From assembly GCA_002395925.1 (NCBI GenBank), contig DGVM01000155.1, positions 1 to 42,509 on the forward strand: DNA of 42,509 bases, given 5' to 3'. Position 1 is the stretch's first letter. Every line of letters begins with the position of its first letter. Shown piece after piece: positions 6,513-14,780 of this stretch. Made by a program: the position numbers and the translations under genes. A model generated the notes under the pieces. It saw only the letters and a list, made by a program, of their open reading frames with translations, made no database searches and was not told the DNA's origin. The stretch is from Bacteroidales bacterium UBA4284. GTDB lineage: Bacteria; Bacteroidota; Bacteroidia; Bacteroidales; UBA932.

Positions 6513-7811
6513 ATGAAAGCATTTCTCAAAGCAGCCCTGGCGGCACTGTTCGTCATTTCAGGTTTCCTGTCAGCATCCGGGCAGGAGGCAAAGGACTTTT
6601 ACAAATTCGATGACAATGGTTTCCTGTGCGAATTCCAGCTAACGCTTCCCGACACCACGGTGATCAGGTATAAGCACCAATACAATTCGAGAGGACGTGC
6701 AAATGAACCATTCGTAGAAGGCGACTATGCAAATATCACCTATGCTGACGGAACCGTTGTAGACTTTTCAATGTCTGCTTACAACGCGGATTATCGTTCG
6801 GACAAGTATCCCGGGTTGTTGGCTGTCGTACCACACCATGAGTACAATGATTATTATATTCTTACTATCAATGATTGGTACAAACGTATCCGGAAGGCAA
6901 CGAACGCGCCAAAGGGCCCTGATATGATAAAGAACATGTTTGACATCAGGGAATACATGATTACTTTTCCCGACAATTCCCAGTTGTATGTAGAATGCGC
7001 CCCTACTTTTGAAAATGTCAGGATTGGCGGGTATACAGACTGCGATGCAGATGGTGATTTCACGACATGGGATAGTTATGGTTATGGTGTGGAAAAGATT
7101 AAATGGCAAGGAGAGGATCTTCCCTTCATTGAACTGGCAACAGGTGAGGAACATACAGAGAGTTGTATAGTGTCTGGAACAAAGGTGAGAAGTGAAGAAA
7201 ACGACGGTTACGTATTCTGCACCCAAAAAGGCAGGATAATAACAAGCGGCAAGGAAACCTTCATCGGCACATTTGACGTAATCACCAAACGCGAACAGAA
7301 TGGCACGCCACTGGCGAGTAACTATCTGAGAGCCGCTTTGGCAGACTACCCTAAAAAACTCCATGGATTCGGAGACATCTTCGCATTTGCCTACGAGAAC
7401 GGCAACGTCCTGGATAAAGACAACAAAATCGTAGCAATGTATCGCAAGAGCAAGAAACTCGACGATTTTGATATGGAATCCGAGCTGGCCGCGGAACAGG
7501 GAAAGATAGACAAGGAAAAGGCGGCGGCACAGGCGGCGGCAAAAGAAAAGAATGCCCTGACGACCAAGTACGGAAAGAAGTATGCCGATGCCTTCCTGGC
7601 AGGAAAAGTAATCGTCGGAATGCCCTGGGAGTTGGTTCAACTTGGCCTGGAGGCACATTCATTCAAGGATTTCTACACTGCCCTCCTGTCCGTCGACCGC
7701 AGCTCAGAATACGGTAAAACGCAGTGCTACTCTCTATATAGCGGAGACTTCAGCCACATTGGGAATATGTGGATAAGGAATAACGCCGTCGAATCGATCA
7801 CGCTGTATTGA
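6513..7811 (+). CDS. Secreted hypothetical protein (432 aa)
   Basis: The start is placed at ATG 6513 because a TTG-initiated extension would begin only 11 nt after the -7 box. The N-terminus MKAFLKAALAALFVISGFLS, then ASGQ, is a type I signal peptide. The mature protein is beta-rich with many Tyr and Asp residues. A Lys/Ala/Glu-rich helical or coiled stretch follows (DKEKAAAQAAAKEKN, about 335-355). The last 70 residues (KYGKKYADAFLAGKVIVGMP, then ESITLY) resemble the C-terminal tail of uncharacterised Bacteroidales secreted proteins. No enzymatic motif is seen. It has its own promoter and stands alone. Confidence 0.7.
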   Translation: MKAFLKAALAALFVISGFLSASGQEAKDFYKFDDNGFLCEFQLTLPDTTVIRYKHQYNSRGRANEPFVEGDYANITYADGTVVDFSMSAYNADYRSDKYPGLLAVVPHHEYNDYYILTINDWYKRIRKATNAPKGPDMIKNMFDIREYMITFPDNSQLYVECAPTFENVRIGGYTDCDADGDFTTWDSYGYGVEKIKWQGEDLPFIELATGEEHTESCIVSGTKVRSEENDGYVFCTQKGRIITSGKETFIGTFDVITKREQNGTPLASNYLRAALADYPKKLHGFGDIFAFAYENGNVLDKDNKIVAMYRKSKKLDDFDMESELAAEQGKIDKEKAAAQAAAKEKNALTTKYGKKYADAFLAGKVIVGMPWELVQLGLEAHSFKDFYTALLSVDRSSEYGKTQCYSLYSGDFSHIGNMWIRNNAVESITLY

Positions 7812-7829
7812 GTGTTTCTTCAGAAACAA

Positions 7830-8075
7830 ACCATTGACGACGGTGACCATAAAGAATTATTGGATACTGAAGATGATGCCGCAACTGTTAACTGAAGTGG
7901 AGCGTGGCGTACTCCAACAAAAGATGACATACTTGAATTAAATGAGAATTGCTCTTTTTAAATGACCTGTTTAAACGGAGTATTCGGATGACTTGTAACA
8001 AGTCTATATTCATTCCTGCTTCGGGGCGTATTATGGGTATCGACAAGTCTGGTGTTGGCGAACATTCAGCTTTAA
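7830..8075 (+). pseudogene. Remnant of a FISUMP-like domain gene
   Basis: Fragments align in order with the second FISUMP module of the 755-aa lipoprotein: LLDTEDDAATVN, a TGA in place of the usual Trp, SGAWRTPTKDDILELNENC, then an NG-V-G piece with another stop, then NKSIFIPASGRIMGIDKSGV after a frame change. At least two stops and one or two shifts show it is dead. It is AT-rich and its codons differ from gene 486-2753, so it is not a recent copy of that gene. No start or variable C-terminus remains. Confidence 0.75.
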
Positions 8076-8223
8076 CGTTCATCGTCTCATTTAGCAATGA
8101 AGCATTTTGTTCTAAAACAACCACACAAAACAATAAAAAACAAGCAACACCTCTTTAATGGGGTGCTGCTGTTCTATATATACACAACCTTCAACTAGAC
8201 ATAATCCAGTTTTGTTGGACTAT
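8076..8223. other. Non-coding AT-rich stretch with a weak hairpin
   Basis: AGCAACACC 8143-8151 pairs with GGTGCTGCT 8162-8170 with one mismatch. No strong T tract follows. Nothing else is supported in this stretch. Confidence 0.35.
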
Positions 8224-8292
8224 ATGATTACGATATAGTTATGGCCGTCTTTTGATTAACGCAAGGTTCCAGACTCGAAGAGTTTGGCCTAC
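8224..8292. repeat. 69-bp direct repeat, left copy
   Basis: This segment matches 41849-41917 with four mismatches in the same orientation. In the right copy the first 32 bases are the end of a coding frame (DDYDIVRAVL and stop). Here only the corresponding fragment (YDYDIVMAVF and stop) survives. It contains a near-palindrome around AGACTCGAA. The two copies are 33.6 kb apart and bracket the PUL region. Confidence 0.8.
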
Positions 8293-8296
8293 TAAA

Positions 8297-8332
8297 GCAC
8301 AGAAAGTCAGTCGAATGGCTGACTTTCTGTGC
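8297..8332 (+). terminator. Strong hairpin, probable terminator
   Basis: GCACAGAAAGTCAG 8297-8310 and CTGACTTTCTGTGC 8319-8332 form a perfect 14-pair stem with an 8-nt loop. TGATTTGTTTTTCT follows, which could act as a loose T tract. It lies 4 nt after the 69-bp repeat and just before the promoter of the antitoxin gene. Because the stem is symmetric it could end transcription from either side. Confidence 0.55.
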
Positions 8333-8338
8333 CTCTGA

Positions 8339-8369
8339 TTTGTTTTTCTAATATTTTTCCCTATTTTTG
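8339..8369 (+). promoter_or_regulatory. Promoter of the AbrB/PIN unit
   Basis: TTTG at 8339-8342, 19 nt, then TATTTTTG at 8362-8369 match the Bacteroidota promoter consensus exactly. The antitoxin ATG is at 8412. Autoregulation by the AbrB-type protein is expected for such pairs, but no operator repeat is evident. Confidence 0.7.
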
Positions 8370-8411
8370 CAGAAAAGTAAGTAATTCATATTTTTCTTAT
8401 TATTTGAGAGT

Positions 8412-8675
8412 ATGGCTACAATAGCAGCAATGTCATCGAGAGGGCAAATCGTACTTCCCATCTCAATCCGCAGGAAACTTGGTCTTGGGGAGGGCTCACA
8501 GTTTCTGGTAGTGACAGACAATGAGAATATCCTCCTTAAACCAGTTAAGGAGCCATCCCTGGATGAATTCTATTCACTGATCGAGCAGGCGCAGAAAACT
8601 GCTGCACAACTTGGACTTACAGAGGAGGAAATTAATGCGGAGATTAAAGCGATGAGGTCCGAGAAGCGCAAATGA
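8412..8675 (+). CDS. AbrB/MazE-type antitoxin
   Basis: This 87-aa protein has an N-terminal swapped-hairpin AbrB domain (SSRGQIVLPISIRRKLGLGE, residues about 8-27, then FLVVTDNENILLKPV) and a helical C-terminal tail that would bind a toxin (SLDEFYSLIEQAQKTAAQLG). It is intact and has a good promoter. Its TGA overlaps the ATG of the PIN frame (ATGA), the usual layout of an antitoxin-toxin pair. As the partner toxin is broken, it may now act only as a DNA-binding protein. Confidence 0.85.
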   Translation: MATIAAMSSRGQIVLPISIRRKLGLGEGSQFLVVTDNENILLKPVKEPSLDEFYSLIEQAQKTAAQLGLTEEEINAEIKAMRSEKRK

Positions 8676-8925
8676 GAATAGTCGTAGATACAAATGTCAT
8701 AGCTTCCGCCGTTTTCTTTGGGGGCAAGCCTTATCAGCTACTTCGGTACATTATGGAGGACCGCGTGTATGCCGTGATCCGGATGACGACAAGTTCATAT
8801 CATGCGCGGTTGACGGAAAGTGCATTTATATTGTAAGCGGGGACAGCGACTTGCTCTCCATCGGTAACTACGGGGACATCGAGATACTTACTGTCGCCGA
8901 TTTCTTGAGTCGCTTGAAGGATTAG
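8672..8925 (+). pseudogene. PIN-domain toxin, internally deleted and frameshifted
   Basis: The first 35 codons read as a PIN toxin N-terminus (MRIVVDTNVIASAVFFGGKP, with the first catalytic Asp6). From about 8770 the family C-terminus (CRDPDDDKFISCAV, then YIVSGDSDLLSIG and ILTVADFLSRLKD) continues in another frame to TAG 8923-8925. The original frame ends at 8834-8836 after 54 codons. About 60-70 middle codons, including the central acidic residue of the RNase site, are missing. The junction carries a short ambiguous stretch (gtatgcc) that fits deletion between micro-repeats. The toxin should be inactive. Confidence 0.85.
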
Positions 8926-9069
8926 ATAATCGGTCAAACTTCTTCAAATGCGAATGTACGGAGGCGAATTTATATCGCTCGCGATGCAAATGGTTAATTC
9001 CGCGAATATATACAATAAGATTTTTCCCCATTAATCCTTTTGTTAACGGGTGTGTTAATACGCGCGTGA

Positions 9070-9077
9070 TATATTTG
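9070..9077 (+). promoter_or_regulatory. Promoter -7 box of the fimbrillin/DUF285 operon
   Basis: TATATTTG at 9070-9077 fits the -7 element, but no good TTTG lies 19 nt upstream, so activation by another factor is possible. The -7 overlaps the GC-rich palindromic string ACGCGCGTGATAT (9060-9072). The first start codon is at 9125. The stretch 8926-9069 holds no gene. Confidence 0.5.
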
Positions 9078-9124
9078 TCACCATAATAACGCCAGAACAA
9101 TCAACCAAAAAATTCAAATACAAA

Positions 9125-9262
9125 ATGAACAAAACTACCAGAAAGGAGTATAACACTCCAAAGACAACGGTTTACCACTTGTCTGTTCTTTCCGTGATTT
9201 GCGGAAGCCTAAGGGGAGCATCTGTTGAATCTTTTGAAGAAGATGAAGAAGTTAATTGGTAA
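9125..9262 (+). CDS. Short leader peptide of the Y-x-[ST]-P type (45 aa)
   Basis: The frame encodes MNKTTRKEYNTPKTTVYHLS and ends SFEEDEEVNW. The KEYNTP-x-T motif is identical to the peptide at 18557-18700, and the acidic end with a final Trp is also shared (EVNW versus EFSW). It is followed after 19 nt by a fimbrillin/DUF285 lipoprotein, as is the 18557 peptide. It has no export signal. Function is unknown; a translated leader or a small partner protein are both possible. Confidence 0.65.
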   Translation: MNKTTRKEYNTPKTTVYHLSVLSVICGSLRGASVESFEEDEEVNW

Positions 9263-9281
9263 TTTGAAGGAGGATGCAATC

Positions 9282-10874
9282 ATGAGAAGTTCAAGAATTA
9301 TCGTCGCAGTTGCGTTTGCTGCAACAATGCTCTCCTGTACGAAGGAGACTCTTCCGGAGACCAAAATGGTCAATCTTACTTTCAATGTTGTCAATGAGCT
9401 TTCAGCCACAAAGGCAGTCCTCAATGATAAAGCTGTCGAATTCGCAGCAGGCGATCAGATCGGCGTGTGGGACGGTACGAGCATGAACTGCTTTGAAACG
9501 GCGGCTGGCGGTTCGAACGCGAGTTTCACGGGTACTGCGGCATCCGCTGCAGAGTACATACTGGTAAGCCCTTTCAGCGCAGACTATTCCGTAACCGGTT
9601 CCGTCGTTACTTACTCAATCCCTGAGGTCCAGGTCGCCACCCCCGGCAGCGCTGATCCCAGCGCCCTTGTCAGCATGGCAAAGGTGACCGACCCTTCAGG
9701 CGAAGCCGTCCTTTACAATTGCGTAGGCCTTGTAAAGGTTGTGGTGCCCGACGGACTTACGGTCAAGGAGATTCATGTCGGTGGCGGTAAGGGCTCGACA
9801 GTGGGAATCTGTGGCTCTTTCACATTCAATACCAATGAGAAGACTGTGAACTATGTCGATGCCGGCAGCATGCGCACGAGCATCACTCTTGTTCCTCAAG
9901 CTGGTCAGAGCGTGATAGCTCCCGGTACATATTATATTGCTGTCCGTCCTAACACGTATGCAACCGGTCTCGCTCTTGCCTATGTGAATGCCGATAACCA
10001 GCTTTGCAAGCGTACGACTGCAAATTCTGTCGAAATAAAACGCAATCACATCCGCCCGGTCGGCACTCTCAATACAACTAATTTCATAGCCAATACAGGC
10101 ACTGCAGTTCTCAGAACGAGTGGCGATGAGGTTCAGTTCACCGGCCGTGTGAAGAAGATTGCAGGCGGAGCTGGTACGGCGACTGAGGCGAATACCACAA
10201 TCGAGCATGCCGTTATCAAGGCACATACTCTCTTTGATGGTAATTTCAATACATCCGCCAACACGGTTTCGAGTGGCAAAGGCAATACCAATATTTTCGC
10301 TTACATCAAGGGCAATACCCTTTATGTGTGCACCGAGGCTTCTAAGATTCAACTCCAGGCTGCCAGCAACTATCTTTTCCGCAATTTTACCAATCTTAAG
10401 ACCGTTACCTTCAATGATGTAGATACGGAGGCAAGCGCTACCCTTGAAAGAATGTTCTCCGGTTGCACTAATCTTGAATCGGTGGATTTCGGGGATTGTG
10501 AGTTCTCCAAGGTGACAAACATGCAGTTCATGTTCGAGAATTGCCCCAACCTCAAGGTTGCCAGATTCGGCAAAACTGCCACGACGTCACTTCAGTACTG
10601 CAAGGCTGTGTTTATGGGTTGTAAGTGGATGACGGAACTCAATCTGGGTCCCAATTTCACAATCTCTCATATAGCCGACAAAGCTCAGTGCAACAATATG
10701 TTCTACGAGACCGCAATGAACTCCAATTCGGCTGCCGGTGCTGACGTTTCCAAGAAATGCCATCTGTATATGTCACAGGCAGAGTATGACGCAGCCCGTT
10801 CCGATAAGGGTGGTGTATGTGCAAACTCAGCTCTTGTCCCGGCCCGTTTCTACTTTATTCCTGTGACAGAATAG
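9282..10874 (+). CDS. Lipoprotein: fimbrillin-like domain plus BspA/DUF285 repeats
   Basis: The start is placed at ATG 9282 because GAAGGAGG lies 10-17 nt upstream and the N-terminus MRSSRIIVAVAFAATMLSC is then a clean lipoprotein signal (Cys19). Residues about 28-275 form a fimbrillin/Mfa-like beta region (AVEFAAGDQIGVWDG). Residues about 385-500 hold DUF285/BspA leucine-rich-like repeats (FSGCTNLESVDFGDCEFSKV, then VTNMQFMFENCPNLKVARF). The protein is probably surface exposed and may be adhesive or glycan binding. It is closely similar to the N-terminal part of the next gene and related to the protein at 16936-18543. It is the second gene of a three-gene operon. Confidence 0.8.
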   Translation: MRSSRIIVAVAFAATMLSCTKETLPETKMVNLTFNVVNELSATKAVLNDKAVEFAAGDQIGVWDGTSMNCFETAAGGSNASFTGTAASAAEYILVSPFSADYSVTGSVVTYSIPEVQVATPGSADPSALVSMAKVTDPSGEAVLYNCVGLVKVVVPDGLTVKEIHVGGGKGSTVGICGSFTFNTNEKTVNYVDAGSMRTSITLVPQAGQSVIAPGTYYIAVRPNTYATGLALAYVNADNQLCKRTTANSVEIKRNHIRPVGTLNTTNFIANTGTAVLRTSGDEVQFTGRVKKIAGGAGTATEANTTIEHAVIKAHTLFDGNFNTSANTVSSGKGNTNIFAYIKGNTLYVCTEASKIQLQAASNYLFRNFTNLKTVTFNDVDTEASATLERMFSGCTNLESVDFGDCEFSKVTNMQFMFENCPNLKVARFGKTATTSLQYCKAVFMGCKWMTELNLGPNFTISHIADKAQCNNMFYETAMNSNSAAGADVSKKCHLYMSQAEYDAARSDKGGVCANSALVPARFYFIPVTE

Positions 10875-10890
10875 TTCATTTGGATACCGT

Positions 10891-13323
10891 ATGAGTAAGT
10901 TACGAAAGAGTCTTTTTGCACTTGCCTGCACTGCGGCAATGTTCTCCTGCGTTAGGGAGGATAATCTTGAGACCCCTAAGGTAAGTCTTACCTTCAGTGT
11001 GGCCAATGAGCTTTCAGCTTCAAAGGCAGTTCTCAATGGGACTGCCGTTGAATTTGAAGCCGGCGACAAGATCGGCGTGTGGGACGGAACAAGCATGAAC
11101 TGCTTTGTAACATCGGCAGGCGGTGCGCACGCGAGTTTCTCGGGTTCTGCCGCCTCCGCGGATACTTACATCCTTGTAAGTCCATTCAGCGAAAACTATT
11201 CCGTAAATGGCTCAATCGTAACTTACTCAATACCTGACGTCCAGGTGGCTACCCCCGGCAGCGTGGACCCCGACGCCCTTGTAAGTATCGCCAAGGTAAG
11301 CGGCACATCCGGCCAGGCCATTCTGTACAACTGCGTAGGCCTTGTAAAGCTTGTGGTGCCCGACGGACTTACGGTAAAGGAGGTCCATGTCGGTGGCGGA
11401 GCGGAATCATCAGTGGGAATCTGCGGCTCCTTCACGTTCAACACCAACGATCAGGCAGTGAACTATGTCGATGCCGGCAGCATGCGTACGAGCATCACAC
11501 TTGTGCCGCAGGCTGGCCAGGACGAGATCGCTCCCGGCACATACTATATTGCCGTCCGCCCCTGGACATATACAGCCGGTCTCACCCTTGCATATGTGGA
11601 TGCGGACAACCGTCTTTGCAAGCGGACAACGGCAAATTCCGCTTCCGTGGAACGAAATCACATCCTCCCGGTCGGTTCGCTCAACACCGCCGACTATGCT
11701 GCGGTCACGGGGCGCGCAACACTGCGCTATTATGACAGTTCAGATTCGCAGCAGTTTACCGCCCTTATCAAGACGCTGGCAAACGGAACCGCTACCGCCG
11801 CCACCGCTACCGACAACGTAATCAAGAAGATTGTATTCAGGGCTCACACACTGCCATACAAGAAAGACGGCACTGTCATCTCAAACGGCCCCAACAGCGA
11901 TGTCAGGATATACGCCTGGGTTGACGGAGACGCCGCCTATGTATGTACGGAGGCTCCTGTCATCACCCTCCACACCACCAGCGGCAACCTTTTCCGTGAT
12001 TTCGCGGCGCTGGAGGAAGTATCCTTCAACGATGTGAACACCATGGCCGGCGCAAGCATCGAGTATATGTTCCGCAACTGCACCAGCCTTGAGTCGGTCG
12101 ATTTCGGCAATGCCGACTTCTCCAAGGTGTCAAACATGCAGTTCATGTGCGACGGCTGCTCCAAGCTCAAGGTCGCCAGATTCGGCAAGACGGCCACTAC
12201 GTCACTCCAGTACTGCAAGGCCGTGTTCAGGGGCTGCACCTGGATGACGGAACTCAATCTGGGCCCCAATTTCACGATCTCGCATCTGGCAGACAAGACT
12301 CAGTGCAACAACATGTTCTATGAGACCGCGTTGAATTCCAACCAGGCTGCCGGTACTGACGTTTCCAAGAAATGCCGCCTTTACATGTCACAGGCTGAGT
12401 ATGACGCTGCCCGTTACGATAAGGGTGGCGTATGTGCGAACTCAGCTCTTGTTCCGGCCCGTTTCTGGCTCAACCCCGTTGATCCGGTCGGTCCGGTCGG
12501 CCCCGGACCCACTCCTTCGACAGGGCCCAAATTCAGCATCTTCGGTGATTCGATATCGACCTATGCCGGGTATATACAGGGCTACACGACATATTATCCG
12601 TATGGCACATTGAACGATGTGAACATGACATATTGGATGAAACTGATTGCCAAGTTCGACGGTGCGGCCCTGGAGAAGAATATCTCATATTCCGGTTCCT
12701 GCGTTTCCTATGCCGAAGAGACTTACGAAGTGGTCGGCTCTCAAAAGAGCTATACGCTGAAGTCAAGGAAGACCAGGTGCTTCCTGACCCGCTATGCCGA
12801 ATCCGGAATAGGCGACCCCGATGTGCTGATCCTTTATGGCGGGACCAACGACAGGGTGTTCAGTAAAGGCAATGTTCCCAGACCCGGAGACTACTATAAT
12901 GAAAGCGGCCAGTACTTTTACTCCGAGGATGGCGGCAAGGGCCAATACAGTCCCGCTTCCGGAGAGGTAGAGGCATTGTGCGCCACACCTTCTGCAGATC
13001 TGGACCTCGATTACTTCATGCCGGCGTATGTCGAACTGCTCAGGAGAATCTTCAACGACCATGCGGACGTAAAGATCGTATGTCTTGTCGGCGACGGAAT
13101 GACTGACGCGCAGGAAGCGTGGATCAAAGGAGTGGCTCAGTACTTTGACACACACGGGTATCAGAACCGCATCAAGACGGTCAGTTTCCACAACGAAGGA
13201 AACTACGATGGAAAACACTATGATTCGAAGATCTCCAAAGTATCTGGCGTCCATCCGGACGACGCGGGCATGACCTACATGGCCAACTTCATCTATAACG
13301 AGATTAAAGACTGGATTCAATAG
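10891..13323 (+). CDS. Lipoprotein: fimbrillin-like, DUF285, fused SGNH hydrolase
   Basis: This 810-aa protein has a lipobox ending AMFSC (Cys20), then the same fimbrillin-like and DUF285 regions as its upstream neighbour to about residue 525. A Pro/Gly linker follows (PVGPVGPGPTPSTGP), then a C-terminal SGNH/GDSL hydrolase domain from about 545. The block I GDSIS (Ser554) and the GGTND block (650-654) are present. His788 in SGVHPDD matches the catalytic His, but the Asp three residues before it is Ser785, so the enzyme may work as a dyad or be altered. Deacetylation of a surface glycan is a reasonable guess. It starts 16 nt after the previous gene. Its last 20 nt overlap the 3' end of the convergent SGNH gene. 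Confidence 0.8.
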   Translation: MSKLRKSLFALACTAAMFSCVREDNLETPKVSLTFSVANELSASKAVLNGTAVEFEAGDKIGVWDGTSMNCFVTSAGGAHASFSGSAASADTYILVSPFSENYSVNGSIVTYSIPDVQVATPGSVDPDALVSIAKVSGTSGQAILYNCVGLVKLVVPDGLTVKEVHVGGGAESSVGICGSFTFNTNDQAVNYVDAGSMRTSITLVPQAGQDEIAPGTYYIAVRPWTYTAGLTLAYVDADNRLCKRTTANSASVERNHILPVGSLNTADYAAVTGRATLRYYDSSDSQQFTALIKTLANGTATAATATDNVIKKIVFRAHTLPYKKDGTVISNGPNSDVRIYAWVDGDAAYVCTEAPVITLHTTSGNLFRDFAALEEVSFNDVNTMAGASIEYMFRNCTSLESVDFGNADFSKVSNMQFMCDGCSKLKVARFGKTATTSLQYCKAVFRGCTWMTELNLGPNFTISHLADKTQCNNMFYETALNSNQAAGTDVSKKCRLYMSQAEYDAARYDKGGVCANSALVPARFWLNPVDPVGPVGPGPTPSTGPKFSIFGDSISTYAGYIQGYTTYYPYGTLNDVNMTYWMKLIAKFDGAALEKNISYSGSCVSYAEETYEVVGSQKSYTLKSRKTRCFLTRYAESGIGDPDVLILYGGTNDRVFSKGNVPRPGDYYNESGQYFYSEDGGKGQYSPASGEVEALCATPSADLDLDYFMPAYVELLRRIFNDHADVKIVCLVGDGMTDAQEAWIKGVAQYFDTHGYQNRIKTVSFHNEGNYDGKHYDSKISKVSGVHPDDAGMTYMANFIYNEIKDWIQ

Positions 13324-14770
13324 CGTGATACAGCCAGCCAAGGACCTGGAAGGCAGCGTCCATCTGGCCTCCGTATCCGGTGTGGACATCGTTGACGCTG
13401 CAGTCCAGTGTGCCGCCCGAGTATTTCTCCTGATGCTGGGAGACAGGGGACTGGCAGTGCCACACATCCAGAAGGGTGATATCTTGCCTGCCGTCCATCC
13501 TGCCGGCGAGCACGGGCATGATGGACATGACCCTTTCGCCGTTACCTCCGACTGAATAAGGGAACGTCCGGTATGCGGGCGCCCAGAGCCCGGGATAGCA
13601 GGCTCCCGGCCAGCGCATGACGAAATGTGCCACCGGGATATCCGGAAAGCTCTTCAGCAGGCGTTCCAGCGAGGATGCTGTTGCTTCGACCGATGTGGCG
13701 CTGTCGCCGTCGTTGATGCCTATGTTCACCACCACATACCCCGGGCGGCAGACTGAGACCTTTTTAAGCAGTGCCTGGGAGACGATACGGGTGCCGATAC
13801 GGTAGATCTTTCCATCGCTTCCGCGTACTTCCTTTCCGGCCGGATTACCGTCTGGACTTTCCAGCCTGTTGCCTCTGTCGTCCATGGTCCTGTAGCGTTC
13901 GAGATATGCGTCAAGGGAGAATGCTGAAGTCCCGTTCCTTGCTGCATCGAGACAATAGAATTCGTTGATCGGGTTTACGGCAAGCCGAAGCGCCCAGTCC
14001 CGGATGTCCCCTTCGAAAACAGGATAGCCGTAGCGGCCGCCAAACGATTCTGCAAACTCCAGCAGACAGGGATGCTCATCGACCGGATATTTGCCGAAAG
14101 GGATGCCGGCCATCAAGTCGAACTGCCAGCTTTCCCCGGAATACTCCTTCCCGGTAAGCCCGCGAAGCCCCAGCGCATACCACATTGTTTCCGATTTGAA
14201 GAAGTGCTTCGGTGCGCCGGGGTCCATCTTGGCGGCGCATGGCCAGTTGAGATAGGTGTACGAACTCCAGCCTCCGTGTGAGGTGTAGCAGGCTTCCAGA
14301 GGGGCCTCTGCAATGGTTTCCGTGCCAAGGCAAACGATGTCGGTCCCGTGTTCCATGGACTTTGCCTTCATCATGGAAACCCAGTTCCAGCCGCTGCCGT
14401 AACTGCCTGTCCAGGGGTTGGGATTGACGGTCCCGGTGGTGCTCTCTCCTACGCACAGGACTGTTGCCCGTTTGTCTCCGGACAGATTTCCAGGCTCCGT
14501 GCAGACAATCTGGACGGTCTCGACGGAACTTGCTCCGTTCTGGTCAGTCAGTGTCATCGTAACCTGCGAGGCCCCCTTTCCGACGGATAAAGAAGACTTC
14601 CCGTCGATAAGAAGCATTTGCCCGGTATGCCGGACAAAACCTTCCGGGTATATATTGAATGAATTGCCAAAAGAATACAAGGTGCCGCAGCCGTAGGTCT
14701 GCAGGGGCTCTTGCGCATGCGAGACGAGGCAGTAAGCCGTCAGAAGCATGCTTGCCATCAATCTCCTCAT
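13304..14770 (-). CDS. Secreted SGNH/GDSL-like hydrolase
   Basis: This 488-aa protein has a signal peptide (MRRLMASMLLTAYCLVSHAQ). An N-terminal beta region of about 80 residues precedes the SGNH domain. Block I is VLCVGESTTG with Ser110 (GES in place of GDS). A block III-like VVNIGINDG occurs at about 365. The C-terminal VNDVH has His463, with Asp two rather than three residues before it. The domain is longer than a minimal SGNH enzyme because of a large insertion (about 130-350). It is probably a carbohydrate O-acyl esterase. It is the last gene of the PUL operon, 10 nt after a GH92 gene, and overlaps the convergent + strand operon by 20 nt. Confidence 0.75.
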   Translation of the reverse strand: MRRLMASMLLTAYCLVSHAQEPLQTYGCGTLYSFGNSFNIYPEGFVRHTGQMLLIDGKSSLSVGKGASQVTMTLTDQNGASSVETVQIVCTEPGNLSGDKRATVLCVGESTTGTVNPNPWTGSYGSGWNWVSMMKAKSMEHGTDIVCLGTETIAEAPLEACYTSHGGWSSYTYLNWPCAAKMDPGAPKHFFKSETMWYALGLRGLTGKEYSGESWQFDLMAGIPFGKYPVDEHPCLLEFAESFGGRYGYPVFEGDIRDWALRLAVNPINEFYCLDAARNGTSAFSLDAYLERYRTMDDRGNRLESPDGNPAGKEVRGSDGKIYRIGTRIVSQALLKKVSVCRPGYVVVNIGINDGDSATSVEATASSLERLLKSFPDIPVAHFVMRWPGACYPGLWAPAYRTFPYSVGGNGERVMSIMPVLAGRMDGRQDITLLDVWHCQSPVSQHQEKYSGGTLDCSVNDVHTGYGGQMDAAFQVLGWLYHAIESSL

Positions 14771-14780
14771 AATGGGGACG

